Below, piece after piece: positions 8,214-16,198 of a stretch of 64,000 bases of DNA; position 1 is the first letter of the stretch; every line of letters begins with the position of its first letter. The position numbers were made by a program, and so were the translations under genes. The DNA lies in the NCBI GenBank assembly GCA_963754265.1, contig CAVWFB010000017.1:173535-237534 (forward strand), written 5' to 3'. The notes below the pieces were generated by a model that worked only from the letters and a program-made list of their open reading frames with translations, had not been told where the DNA came from and made no database searches. The stretch comes from AC-32 sp963754265 (GTDB taxonomy: Bacteria; Actinomycetota; Thermoleophilia; Gaiellales; Gaiellaceae).

Positions 8214-8674
8214 GCGAGCGGAGCGGCGAGGATCTCGACCGCGAGCTGATCGAGTTCATGAACGAACTCCGGGTTGCGCTCCCCGGGGTTCAGGTCCTCT
8301 TCGCCTTTCTGCTCGCGGTCCCGTTCTCCAACGGCTGGACGCGCGTCACGGATCTCCAGCGCGACGTCTTCTTCGTCGCCTTCATCGCGACCGCCGCTGC
8401 GTCGATCCTGCTGATCGCGCCCTCGGCGTACCACCGCCTGCGCTGGCGCGAGCGCGACAAGGAGCAGATGCTTCGGACCTCGAACCGGCTGGCGATCGCC
8501 GGCACGACCTGCCTCGCGCTCGGGATGACCGCGGCGGTCTTCCTGATCACCGACCTGCTCTTCAAGTCCTGGTGGGCAGCGCTCACCACCGCCCTGGTCG
8601 GCGGCGCCTTCGCCTGGTTCTGGTACGGCCTGCCGCTCAGCCGTCGGACCGGCGACGCAGCGCGATCCCGTTGA
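8210..8674 (+). CDS. DUF6328-type small membrane protein
   Basis: 154 residues, starting at a GTG that overlaps the cofE stop. The pattern ELIEFMNELRVALPGVQVLFAFLL, followed by three further hydrophobic segments (VFFVAFIATAAASILLIAP, LAIAGTTCLALGMTAAVFLI and WWAALTTALVGGAF), matches the DUF6328 family of four-helix membrane proteins. Function is unknown. Its 3' end overlaps the convergent ureohydrolase gene by 38 bp, so the last ~12 residues are shared antisense. Co-transcription with F420 genes is likely; a functional tie is not shown. Confidence 0.8.
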   Translation: MSERSGEDLDRELIEFMNELRVALPGVQVLFAFLLAVPFSNGWTRVTDLQRDVFFVAFIATAAASILLIAPSAYHRLRWRERDKEQMLRTSNRLAIAGTTCLALGMTAAVFLITDLLFKSWWAALTTALVGGAFAWFWYGLPLSRRTGDAARSR

Positions 8675-9605
8675 GGATCTCGCGCACGACCCGGTCGGCG
8701 ACGAGGGCCGTGACGTCGGCCGAGCCCACGGCCGTCGGGATCACCTCGACCACCTCGGCGCCGACGAGCTCGAGCTCGGCGGCCACCGTGCGGCAGGCCC
8801 AGAGCAGGTCGGTCGAGGTCATGCCTCCGGGCTCCGGCGTCCCGGTGCCGGGTGCGAACGCGGGGTCGAGCACGTCGACGTCGACGGTCAGGTAGACGGG
8901 CCCGTCCCCGACAATCGCGAGGGTCCGGCCGACGATCTCCTCGATCCCGTCGCGGCCGACGTCGTGCATGAAGAAGCTCGTGATCCCGCGGTCGGCCTGC
9001 CACCGGAAGGTCTCTTCGCCGGGCCAGTAGCCGCGCAGACCGATCTGGACGTAGCGCTCGGGCGCGACCTTCCCGGCCTCCACCAGCCGCAGCATCGGCG
9101 TCCCGTGCGAGACCTCGACGCCGAAGACCTCACGGCCGGTGTCGGTGTGCGTGTCGAAGTGGACGAGTCCGACCGGGCCATGTCGCTCGGCCACCGCGCG
9201 GACGTCCGGCTCGGCGATCGAGTGATCGCCGCCGAGCACGACCGGCAGCAGGCCGGCGTCGAGGACCTGACCCACCAGCGCCTCGATCGCCGCGTGGGAG
9301 GCAGCCGGGTCGGCCGGAAGCACCGCCGCGTCGCCGAAGTCGACGATCTTCAGCTCCTCGAAGGCGTCCACCTTCGACTCCAGGTGCGGACCGGGCGGGC
9401 AGCTGGCGGCGCGGATCGCGCGCGGCCCGAAGCGCGCGCCCGGGCGGTCGGAGACGAGGTCGTCGGTGGGCGCTCCGACGATCGCCACGTCGAAGCCTGC
9501 AAGCTCGGCGGGATCCTGGGTGTACGGCGCTCCGCCGTAGGTGAGCAGGCCCGCGTAGTCGGGCTTCTCGCCGTATCTGCGCCAGCGCTCGAGCGGGTCG
9601 ATCAC
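8637..9605 (-). CDS. speB: Agmatinase/arginase family ureohydrolase
   Basis: 322 residues. Binuclear Mn-site motifs are present: LGGDHSI, HFDTHTDTG (usual form DAHxD) and DVDVLDPAFAPGTGTPEPGG. The SHGTPMLRL block follows the second motif. The family hydrolyses guanidino compounds such as agmatine, guanidinobutyrate or guanidinopropionate to urea and an amine. The specificity is not readable, so speB is a family label. The GTG start overlaps the stop of the upstream MFS gene (GTGA), linking it to a polyamine- or amine-themed operon with a transporter and a PLP decarboxylase. That context favours agmatine or a related amine as substrate (inference). Confidence 0.85.
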   Translation of the reverse strand: MIDPLERWRRYGEKPDYAGLLTYGGAPYTQDPAELAGFDVAIVGAPTDDLVSDRPGARFGPRAIRAASCPPGPHLESKVDAFEELKIVDFGDAAVLPADPAASHAAIEALVGQVLDAGLLPVVLGGDHSIAEPDVRAVAERHGPVGLVHFDTHTDTGREVFGVEVSHGTPMLRLVEAGKVAPERYVQIGLRGYWPGEETFRWQADRGITSFFMHDVGRDGIEEIVGRTLAIVGDGPVYLTVDVDVLDPAFAPGTGTPEPGGMTSTDLLWACRTVAAELELVGAEVVEVIPTAVGSADVTALVADRVVREILNGIALRRRSDG

Positions 9606-11242
9606 GGCGCGATTCTCGCGTGCTCGAGGGCAGACGCTCGTGGACGAGCCGTTCCGCCTCGCTCACCGCCCGCGGGTGCGACGTCACGCTGGCGAGGAAA
9701 GTCGGCTTGTCCAGCGCGTAGAGCCGTGCGTCGGTCCGGGCCGTTACGGTGGCCGTGCGCGGCACATCCTCGAGCAGGGCGAGCTCGCCGAAGCCTTCGC
9801 CGCGGCCGATGGCGCGTAGCGGCTGCCCTCCACGCGTGACGGCCAGCTCGCCGTCCGCGACCACGTAGAAGCGGTCGCCGGGATCGCCCTCGCGGACGAC
9901 GTGGGTTCCCGCGGGGGCATCGAGGCCTGCGAGCCCTGTGCGAGCCCTTCCAGCGCTGGCGCGGCAAGCGGCGAGAACAGCGGCAGCGAGCGCAACAGCG
10001 CGATCTCGACGATCGGCGCCGGAGTCTTGCGGTCGATCGCGAGCGAGCTGCCGAATCGTGAGCAGCACTGCCAGCGGTAGGAGCGCGCCGATGCCTACAA
10101 CCGCCCATCGAGCGCCGAACAGGCTCACGAGCGCAGGCGTCAGGAGCGAACCGAGCGCGAGCCCGGCCATCGAGAGCCCCTCGAGGACGCCGAACACGCG
10201 CGAGAGCACGTCGATCGGAGCCGTTCGCTGCAGGATCGTCCGACCAGCGACGTCGAGCAGCGAACGGCCCGCGCCGGCGGCGGCCAGCAACAGAAGCGCC
10301 CCGACGGTCGTCGGCCAGGCGCCCAGCAGCACGAAGGCCGCGCCCCAGACGAGAATCCCGAGCACGAGCGCCGGCGTCAGGCGTCTGCGGCCGACCAGCG
10401 CGACCGTCACCGCGAGGCCTGCGACTCCGCCCGCCCCGAAAGCTGCGTTCAGGTACCCGGCGCCCGATCCGCCGAGGTCGAGGACCGAGATCGCGAGCAC
10501 GACGTAGAGGACGTCCAACGCGCCGATGGCCACGAACTGACCGGCCAGGAGGCCGACGAGGGACCGCGTCGACGGGTCTCGCCCCAGCACGCGGAATCCG
10601 GCGAGTGCGTCCTCGAGCGGGGCGACCGCCTCGCCCGCCGCCGGCGGCCCTTGCACCCGGGCCGCGAGCAGCGCCCCGACGCAGCACGACCCCTGCGAAC
10701 ACGGCAAAGACCCAGCCCGGCGAGGCGACGGCGAGCAGAACCCCGGTCGCCGCTGGGGCGACTAGCACGCTCAGCGCCTCGATCCACCCGGAGACGACGT
10801 TCGTCGCGGTCAGCTCGTCCGGCGCCCGTGCCAGCGCCGGGACGAGCGCGGACTGCGTCGGCCGTGTGATCGTCACGCAGGTGGCTGCGACCGCGGCCAG
10901 CGCGTAGGCGGCGAGCGGCGGCGCGTGCGCGAGCAAGGCCGCCGCGGTCGCGCTCAGCGCCAGCGCCTGCGCGACGTAGCCGAGCGCGAGCACGCGAGCG
11001 GGCCGGTAGCGGTCGGCGAGCACCGCCGCGAACGGCGCCGCGATCCCCGCAGGAACCAGCTGCGCGAAGGCGACGAGCCCGGCGGTTGTCGCTCCGCCCT
11101 GCTCGTAGGCATAGACGAGCATCGCGATCCAGACGCCCCACTCGGCCGCGTTGAAGCCTGCGAAGGCGAGCTCGACCCGCCGCAGCTCGGGATTGCGGAA
11201 CACGCCCCCGACCACCGCGCGAATCCGGCCGAGATGGCTCAC
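9602..11242 (-). CDS. MFS transporter with C-terminal cyclic-nucleotide-binding domain (several frameshifts)
   Basis: Translation moves between all three reverse frames. Start at GTG 11242 (SHLGRIRAVVGGVF), first half with AEWGVWIAMLVYAYEQGG and TRPTQSALVPALA. The frame breaks near 10690, then continues as AGFRVLG...VAIGALDVLYVVLA. Breaks near 10030 and 9930 bracket LLRSLPLFSPLAAPALEGLA. Then comes the nucleotide-binding domain: GTHVVREGDPGDRFYVV, and the phosphate-binding cassette GEGFGELALLEDVPRTATV with its Glu and Arg. A last break near 9630 leads to HARIAP and the stop. About 10-12 membrane helices precede the sensor domain. The start overlaps the decarboxylase stop. The frame breaks are probably indel errors, since every segment is well conserved. 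Confidence 0.8.
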   Translation of the reverse strand: MSHLGRIRAVVGGVFRNPELRRVELAFAGFNAAEWGVWIAMLVYAYEQGGATTAGLVAFAQLVPAGIAAPFAAVLADRYRPARVLALGYVAQALALSATAAALLAHAPPLAAYALAAVAATCVTITRPTQSALVPALARAPDELTATNVVSGWIEALSVLVAPAATGVLLAVASPGWVFAVFAGVVLRRGAARGPGARAAGGGRGGRPARGRTRRIPRAGARPVDAVPRRPPGRSVRGHRRVGRPLRRARDLGPRPRRIGRRVPERSFRGGRSRRPRGDGRAGRPQTPDAGARARDSRLGRGLRAAGRLADDRRGASVAGRRRRGPFAARRRWSDDPAANGSDRRALARVRRPRGALDGRARARFAPDACAREPVRRSMGGCRHRRAPTAGSAAHDSAARSRSTARLRRRSSRSRCCARCRCSRRLPRQRWKGSHRARRPRCPRGNPRRPRGRSRRPLLRGRGRRAGRHAWRAAATRHRPRRRLRRARPARGCAAHGHRNGPDRRTALRAGQADFPRQRDVAPAGGERGGTARPRASALEHARIAP

Positions 11243-12787
11243 GCGTGCCGCGGCAGGCGCTCGGCGACGGCGGCCCTGATCTCGCGGTCGATGCTCGGGT
11301 AGCGACGCACGAGCTCGCCGAGGCGCCCGTCCGGGAAGACGAGCAGTCGCAGCGCCGAGGTCGCCCGCACCGAGGCAAGGCGCGGATAGGCGAACCCCGC
11401 TCCCCAGTCGAGGGCGGTCAGCTCGCCGAAGAACTCTCCCGGCCCGAGATCGCGCGCGTGCTCGCCGTCGATCGAGACGGCAGCCGTCCCTTCGAGGATG
11501 ACGTAGAAGTCGCGGCCGAGGCTCCACTGCTCGACGACCATCTCCCCGGAGGTCGCCTCGCGGAGCGAGGCCTGCTTGCCGACGAGAGCCGCCTGGTCGG
11601 GCTGGAGATCGGCGAACAACGGCAGCGTCCGCAATGAAGGCAGGTCGGCCTCCGGTAGGCCGGGCCAGCTGCTCACGATCGTCGGGTGGCGCTCGTAGCG
11701 TCGCACGGCGTCCGCGGCCTTCGCCCCGACCTCGGGCCGAGTCTCCTCGAGGAAATCGAGCACCTGCCCCACGTCCTCGGGGCCGCTCGTGTGGTTGAGG
11801 ATGCAGAGCCGGAGCGCGAGCCTCCCGTGGAGTCGGGTCGTGGAGATGAGCCCGACGTCGCTTCGTTCCAGGGCCGCAGCCAGGCTCGCGTTCTCGACCT
11901 CGTCGAGATCGCGGCGCCGGAAGCAGACGACGCCAAGCGAAGGCGGGGCCATCAGCTCCAGCGTCTCGCTGTCCTCGATCCGGCTCGCCGCGAGCGCGGC
12001 CAGGTCGAGCGATCGCCTGATCGCGATACGGAAGGCGTCGAGGCCGAAAAAGCGCAGCGAGAGCCAGAGCTTCAGCGCGCGTGCCGAACGGGTGAGCTGG
12101 ATCCCGAGGTCGGAGAAATTGACCTCCTCGTCGGCGGCCTCGGCGTCCCGGAGGTAGTCCGGCAGAGATCTCGAAGGCGGTCCGCAAGGCTCGTCCCTCT
12201 CGCACGAGCACGCAGCCGCACTCGAAGGGCTGGTAGAGCCACTTGTGCGGGTCGAGCGTGACCGAGTCCGCGAGCTCGAGCCCGGGCAGCAGCTAACGCG
12301 GTCGGCCAGGGCCGCGAACCCGCCGTAGGCGCCGTCCACGTGCAGCCAAGCTCCCCGTTGGTGGCAGACCTCGGCGAGTTGCGGCATGGGGTCGACCGCG
12401 CCCGAGTTGGTGGCGCCCGCGTTCGCCGCCACGAGGAAGGGCGTGCGCCCGGCCGCGACGTCGGCGTCCATGGCCCCGCGCAGGGTCGCGGGATCCAGCC
12501 GGAACGCCGCATCGGCCGGCAGCACACGCACCTGACCCGGCCGGAAGCCGAGGATCCGCGCCGCCCGCGCGACCGAGGAGTGCGCCTGGTCGGAGACGTA
12601 GAGAGACGAGGTCGTCCCGCATCGAGCCTGCGAACGGTCTCGCGCGCGCACGCGATGAGCGGTCATGTTTCCGGCCGAGCCGCCGCTCACCAGGGAGCCC
12701 GCGGCTCGGCTCGGGTAGCCGATCCACTCCTTGAACCAGCCGAGCACCCCGGCGAGACGGCGCTTCGCAACCGTGGCAAGCTCCGCC
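11239..12787 (-). CDS. PLP-dependent decarboxylase fused to a cyclic-nucleotide-binding domain (5' truncated, frameshifted)
   Basis: The aromatic/glutamate decarboxylase (DDC, group II) fold is clear: GWFKEWIGYP, GSLVSGGSA, VSDQAHSSVARAARILG, HVDGAYGGFAAL and, in another frame near 12245, DSVTLDPHKWLYQPFECG with the PLP lysine. Breaks fall near 12660, 12600, 12297 and 12165. After LDFLEETRPEVG comes a CNMP-binding domain: LRTLPLFADLQ, MVVEQWSLGRDFYVILEG and GPGEFFGELTALDWGAGFAYPRLASV. The first ~100-130 residues expected for the family are absent, because the frame runs straight into the divergent phosphatase start at 12789. Either the gene is 5'-deleted or the assembly lost sequence. The fused sensor domain and the neighbouring MFS gene with the same domain suggest a regulated amine synthesis/export unit. 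Confidence 0.75.
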
Positions 12788-12788
12788 G

Positions 12789-13350
12789 ATGCAGGAGGTC
12801 GTGCTCGTCCGCCACGGAGAGACCGAGTGGAGTCGGGAGCTCAAGCACACGGGGCGGACCGACGTGCCGCTCACCGAGGAGGGCGAGCGGCAGGCGCGGG
12901 GCCTGGCGGAGGCCTTTGCACGGCCGCGAGTTCGCGCTCGTGCTCTCGAGCCCGCTCCGGCGGGCGGTCGAGACCGCTCGCCTGGCCGGCTTCGAGCCCG
13001 AGTTGCGCGACGAGTTGATGGAGTGGGACTACGGCGACTACGAGGGCCGCCGCACCGCGGAGATCCGCGAGGAGATCCCGGACTGGACGATCTGGCGCTA
13101 CGGCGCCGCCAACGGCGAGAGCCCCGAGGAGGTCGCCGCCCGCGCCAACCGCGTGATCGCCGAGATCCGCGCAGTCGACGGGGACGTGCTCGTCTTCGCC
13201 CACGGCCACCTGCTGCGCGTGCTCGCGGCGCGCTGGCTCGAGCTGGACGCGAGGGACGGACGCCTCTTCGCGCTCGACGCGGGCACGCTCAGCGCGCTCG
13301 GCTACGAGCGGGAGCAGCCGGTCATCCGCAGCTGGAACGCGGCGTCGTGA
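12789..13350 (+). CDS. Histidine phosphatase (phosphoglycerate mutase-like), one frameshift
   Basis: About 186 residues. The N-terminus has the phosphohistidine signature VLVRHGETEW, then HTGRTDVPLTEEGERQA. After AEAF (about base 12922) the frame shifts and continues as HGREFALVLSSPLRRAVETARLAGF, MEWDYGDYEGR, GESPEEVAAR and the second catalytic His in VFAHGHLLRVLAARWL. This is the broad-specificity CobC/PhoE-like branch, so the substrate cannot be named. Its start lies only a few bases from the truncated decarboxylase on the other strand. The stop overlaps the GTG of the next gene. Confidence 0.88.
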
Positions 13351-14106
13351 GCCGCGACAGCGAGGACATCCTCACCGACCCGCCTCCGCCGCCGGCGGAC
13401 GCGCGCCTCGCGTACGGGCCGGAACCGCTCCAGTTCGGCGACCTGCGCCTTCCCGAGGGCGCTGAGCCCGCCGCTCGCGGTCGTGCTCCACGGCGGCTAC
13501 TGGAAGGCGACCTACAACCTGATCCACACGGGGCACATGTGTCGCGCGTTGACCGAGGCCGGGATCGCAAGCTGGAACGTCGAGTACCGCAGCGTGGGCG
13601 TCCCCGACGGGATGTGGCCATCGGCCGGGAACGACGTCGCGCTGGCGGTGGAGTTCGTCCGCGAGCTGCCGGTCGACCAGGAGCGCGTCGTGCTCGTCGG
13701 GCATTCGGCCGGCGGCCAGCTCGCACTCTGGGCCGGGAAGCGGGCGAAGCTGCCCGTGGTGGCGCTGGCGCCGGTCTCCGACGTGCGCGACTCCGCCGCC
13801 CGCACCGGCCCCGACGGTCCGCCCGCGAGGTTCATGGCGCCGGAGCACTTCGCCGACGGCTCGCCCCTGGAGCTGCTCCCGCTCGGCGTCCCGCAGATCG
13901 TGATCCACGGCACCGAGGACGACAGCGTTCCCTACGAGATGAGCGAGCGCTACGTCGAAGCCGCGGCCGGCGAGGCCGAGCTGGTCACGCTCGAGGGCTG
14001 CGGCCACTTCGAGCCGATCGACCCGCTCTCCTCGGAGTGGCCGCAGGTCAGATCCGCGATCGAGCGCCTGCTCGGAGCTCCCGGGTCAGGCGCTCCGCCT
14101 CGCTGA
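13347..14106 (+). CDS. Alpha/beta hydrolase (esterase/kynurenine formamidase-like), one frameshift
   Basis: Starts at a GTG overlapping the phosphatase stop (SRDSEDILTDPPPPP...AYGPEPLQFGDLRLPEGA). The frame breaks near 13465 and continues as VVLHGGYWKATYNL, where HGG is the oxyanion motif, followed by SWNVEYRSVG, LVGHSAGGQLALWAG with the nucleophile Ser in GHSAG, IHGTEDDSVPYEMSERY (acid) and LEGCGHFEPID (catalytic His). About 252 residues. The order of motifs matches small esterases of the BD-FAE/kynurenine formamidase group. No tryptophan catabolic gene is adjacent, so a generic esterase call is safer. The 3' end overlaps the convergent MerR gene. Confidence 0.87.
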
Positions 14107-14934
14107 CCGGGTCGCCCTCGAGCAGCGTCGCCCCGGCCTTCCTGGCCAGCTCGGACGAGGCACCCGCTCCCGCGAGGGAGAGCGGCGCCACCTGCGCCAG
14201 CGTCGCGAGATCCGGCAGCACGTCCTCGAGCCGCTCGGCGGTTGAGCCGGCGACCACCACGCGATCGGGCCGCAGCTCCCGCGCTTCCTCTCGAGCGCCG
14301 ACAGCGGCGTGTCCTGGCCGAGGTAGGTGATCCGCCAGCCGCGGTTGCGCAGCGCGAGGCCGAAAGCGATCAGCGCGAGGTCGTGCTGCTCCAGGGGCGC
14401 ACAGGCGAGCAGCGCGTGCGGGCCGGCGCCTTCGCCCCAGCCGCGGGCGAGCCCGAAGAGCCTGCCCCGGATGACGTTGCTCGCGAAGTGCTCCTGCGCG
14501 ACGCTGGCCTCTCCGCGCCCCCAAGCCTCACCCAGCTCGTGCAGGTACGGAAGCACGACCTCGACGAGCACCGCGTCGAGGCTGAGCGCGCCGAGCAGCC
14601 GGTCCAGCACAGCGTTCGCCCTCCCCTCCGCGAAGCTTCCTAGCGCGTCCGCAAGCTCCCGCCTGAACTGCGCTACCAGGTCGCCTCCGCCGGCTTCGGG
14701 CCCGCCGTTCTCGAGGGCGCGCCGAGCAGCCTCGGCGGCGGCGAGGCCGTCGACCAGGTGGGCCTGCATCGCGCGCACGCGCGCGACGTCGTCGTCGGAG
14801 TAGAGGCGGAAGCCTCCCTCGGAGCGGTCCGGGTCGAGCAGGCCGTAGCGCTTCTCCCAGGCCCGCAAGAGGTCGACGCTCGCGCCCGTGCGCCGGCTCA
14901 GCTCGCCGATCCGCAGATGTCCGAGCCTCGGCAT
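14048..14934 (-). CDS. MerR-family regulator with B12-binding domain (CarH/LitR-like photoreceptor), one frameshift
   Basis: About 295 residues. Residues 1-75 form a MerR winged helix (LRIGELSRRTGASVDLLRAWEKRYGL and GGFRLYSDDD). The middle is the four-helix B12 cap domain with WGRGEASVAQEH. The C-terminal Rossmann domain contains LEQHDLALIAFGLALRNRGW, whose His corresponds to the lower cobalt ligand, and YLGQDTP. The frame breaks near 14283 and continues as RPDRVVVAGSTAERLEDVLPDLA. CarH proteins use adenosylcobalamin to repress in the dark and release DNA in light. Its start is 6 nt from a TACAGT -10, and the divergent gap holds 11-bp-spaced repeats (14943-15014). Light sensing is inferred from the family; a light-independent B12 sensor is the alternative. 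Confidence 0.85.
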
Positions 14935-14940
14935 GCATTC

Positions 14941-15014
14941 ACTGTACAGGATCTGGACAAAGATTTGACAAGCGCCTGGATGTGTGCCGTTACAGTCTGG
15001 ACGAAACCTAGACA
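14941..15014. promoter_or_regulatory. Divergent promoters with 11-bp-spaced CarH-type repeats
   Basis: Hexamers TGTACA (14943), TGGACA (14954), TTGACA (14965), TGGACG (14998) and TAGACA (15009) all fit T-n-n-A-C and lie exactly 11 or 33 bp apart. CarH tetramers are known to bind tandem 11-bp repeats with this core. TACAGT on the reverse strand (14946-14941) ends 6 nt before the MerR ATG, and a mirror TACAGT (14991-14996) serves the forward genes. The central TTGACA/TTGTCA can act as -35 for both, with 19-20 bp spacers, so bound repressor would shut both directions. Confidence 0.7.
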
Positions 15015-15027
15015 GAGGAGGGACAGG

Positions 15028-15276
15028 ATGGAACGGATCGACCTACTCGCGGCGGTCTTGCTGATCGTCGGCGGGCTCAACTGGGGCCTCGTCGCCATCG
15101 CCGAGTTCGACCTCGTGGCCTGGATCTTCGGCCTCGACTTCGGCGAGACGAACGCCGCCAGCCGCATCGTCTACGGGCTCGTCGGCCTGGCCGCCGTCTA
15201 CGGCGCGCCCGGCTGCCGGCGCTCAGGCGGCACCGGAGCCCGCGCAACGTCGACGACGTTCGCGCCGCAGAGCTGA
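15028..15276 (+). CDS. DUF378 small membrane protein
   Basis: 82 residues with GAGGAGGGA upstream. MERIDLLAAVLLIVGGLNWGLVAIAEFDLVAWIFG is the diagnostic DUF378 (YuzA-like) opening, followed by ASRIVYGLVGLAAVYG. Two membrane helices. The tail after AAVYG (GAPGCRRSGG...) looks unlike the family and could be an out-of-frame reading after a base error near 15210. It is the first gene opposite the MerR-B12 regulator and sits under its operator, so it is a likely light- or B12-regulated target. Function unknown. Confidence 0.8.
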   Translation: MERIDLLAAVLLIVGGLNWGLVAIAEFDLVAWIFGLDFGETNAASRIVYGLVGLAAVYGAPGCRRSGGTGARATSTTFAPQS

Positions 15277-15298
15277 CCACGAGAAGAGGAGAGACGAA

Positions 15299-15808
15299 AT
15301 GACCAAGCTACGACTCACCACAGCCGCGCTGATCGCAACCGCAGTGGCGGTCGTGGCGGCGGGCGCGCCCGCGGCCACGAGCACTCCGAGCGCCGCCAAG
15401 CGGAACCTCGTCCAGACGGCGGTGGCGGCCGGGCAGTTCAAGACGCTCGTCTCGCTCGTCAAGCAGGCGGGCCTCGCGAAGACGCTGTCCGGCAAGGCTC
15501 GCTTCACCGTCTTCGCCCCGACGGACGCCGCCTTCGCGAAGGTGCCGAAGGCGACGCTCCAGCAGCTCGCGGCCGACAAGGCGAAGCTGCGGGCGGTCCT
15601 GCTCTACCACGTCGTCGGCGGTCGCGTTACCGCCGCGCAGGTGGCAAAGCTGCGCTCCGCAAAGACGCTCAACGGAGCGGCTCTTCGGATCCGCGTCAGC
15701 GGGGGCATGGTCTACGTCAACGGCGCGAGGGTCGTGAAGGCGAACGTCTCGGCCTCGAACGGCGTCATCCACGTCATCAATCGGGTGCTGATCCCGCCGA
15801 CGAGCTGA
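15299..15808 (+). CDS. Secreted fasciclin-domain protein
   Basis: 169 residues. A signal peptide (LTTAALIATAVAVVAAGAPAA) is followed by one fasciclin (FAS1) domain: LVQTAVAAGQFKTLVSLVKQAGL, ARFTVFAPTDAAFAKVP, LRAVLLYHVVGGRV and the final GVIHVINRVLIPP. FAS1 domains mediate adhesion or surface interaction in secreted bacterial proteins. It follows the DUF378 gene by 22 bp with an AGAAGAGGAGAG ribosome site, so it is likely co-transcribed under the CarH-like operator. A strong hairpin at 15820 ends the unit. Confidence 0.92.
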   Translation: MTKLRLTTAALIATAVAVVAAGAPAATSTPSAAKRNLVQTAVAAGQFKTLVSLVKQAGLAKTLSGKARFTVFAPTDAAFAKVPKATLQQLAADKAKLRAVLLYHVVGGRVTAAQVAKLRSAKTLNGAALRIRVSGGMVYVNGARVVKANVSASNGVIHVINRVLIPPTS

Positions 15809-15819
15809 GGCAAGGGGCA

Positions 15820-15853
15820 CGCGAGGGCCCGGCCTGCCTGCCGGGCCCTCGCG
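15820..15853 (+). terminator. Hairpin terminator after the fasciclin gene
   Basis: A perfect 14-bp inverted repeat (CGCGAGGGCCCGGC and its complement) with a 6-nt loop begins 12 bp after the fasciclin stop. There is no T-tract, which is usual for actinobacterial hairpins. Confidence 0.65.
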
Positions 15854-15860
15854 GACGACG

Positions 15861-16198
15861 ATGACCGACGAAGAACGCAGACGAATCTGGCTCCAGTTCC
15901 ACGAGGTCGTGAACCTGAGCGACGTGAGCTCGAGGCCTGGCTGCGGACCGACGAGTCAAGGGCCGTCGGCTTCAAGCGCGACGGCGGCGAGTCTGTCGGC
16001 CACGCCTCCGGCCGGCGGATCGTCTCGCTCCTGCGACAAGCGGATCGGGAGCTGACCGAGGACGACTACCGGCACATGCGAAAGGTCGTCGGCTACGTCC
16101 ACCGCCACCTCGCCCAGCGGCCCCGGGGCGACGTCGAGAACACGCGCTGGCGCTACTCGCTCCTGAACTGGGGCCACGATCCCCTGAGGCCGCTCTAG
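15861..16198 (+). CDS. DUF3140 family protein, one frameshift
   Basis: About 112 residues. It begins MTDEERRRIWLQFHEVVNLS. After about 15930 the frame changes and continues as ELEAWLRTDESRAVGF, GESVGHASGRRIVSLL, DDYRHMRKVVGYVHRHLAQRP and NTRWRYSLLNWGHDPL. This is the DUF3140 pattern, a small family of putative DNA-binding proteins. The unshifted frame ends early at residue 64, so the short open frame alone is misleading. The stop TAG forms a CTAG shared with the convergent alcohol dehydrogenase stop. Confidence 0.82.

Noticed and set aside
12340..12788. Forward-strand upstream extension of the histidine phosphatase frame
   Set aside because: It reads antisense to the decarboxylase; the phosphatase signature VLVRHGETEW begins just after the ATG at 12789 in another frame.
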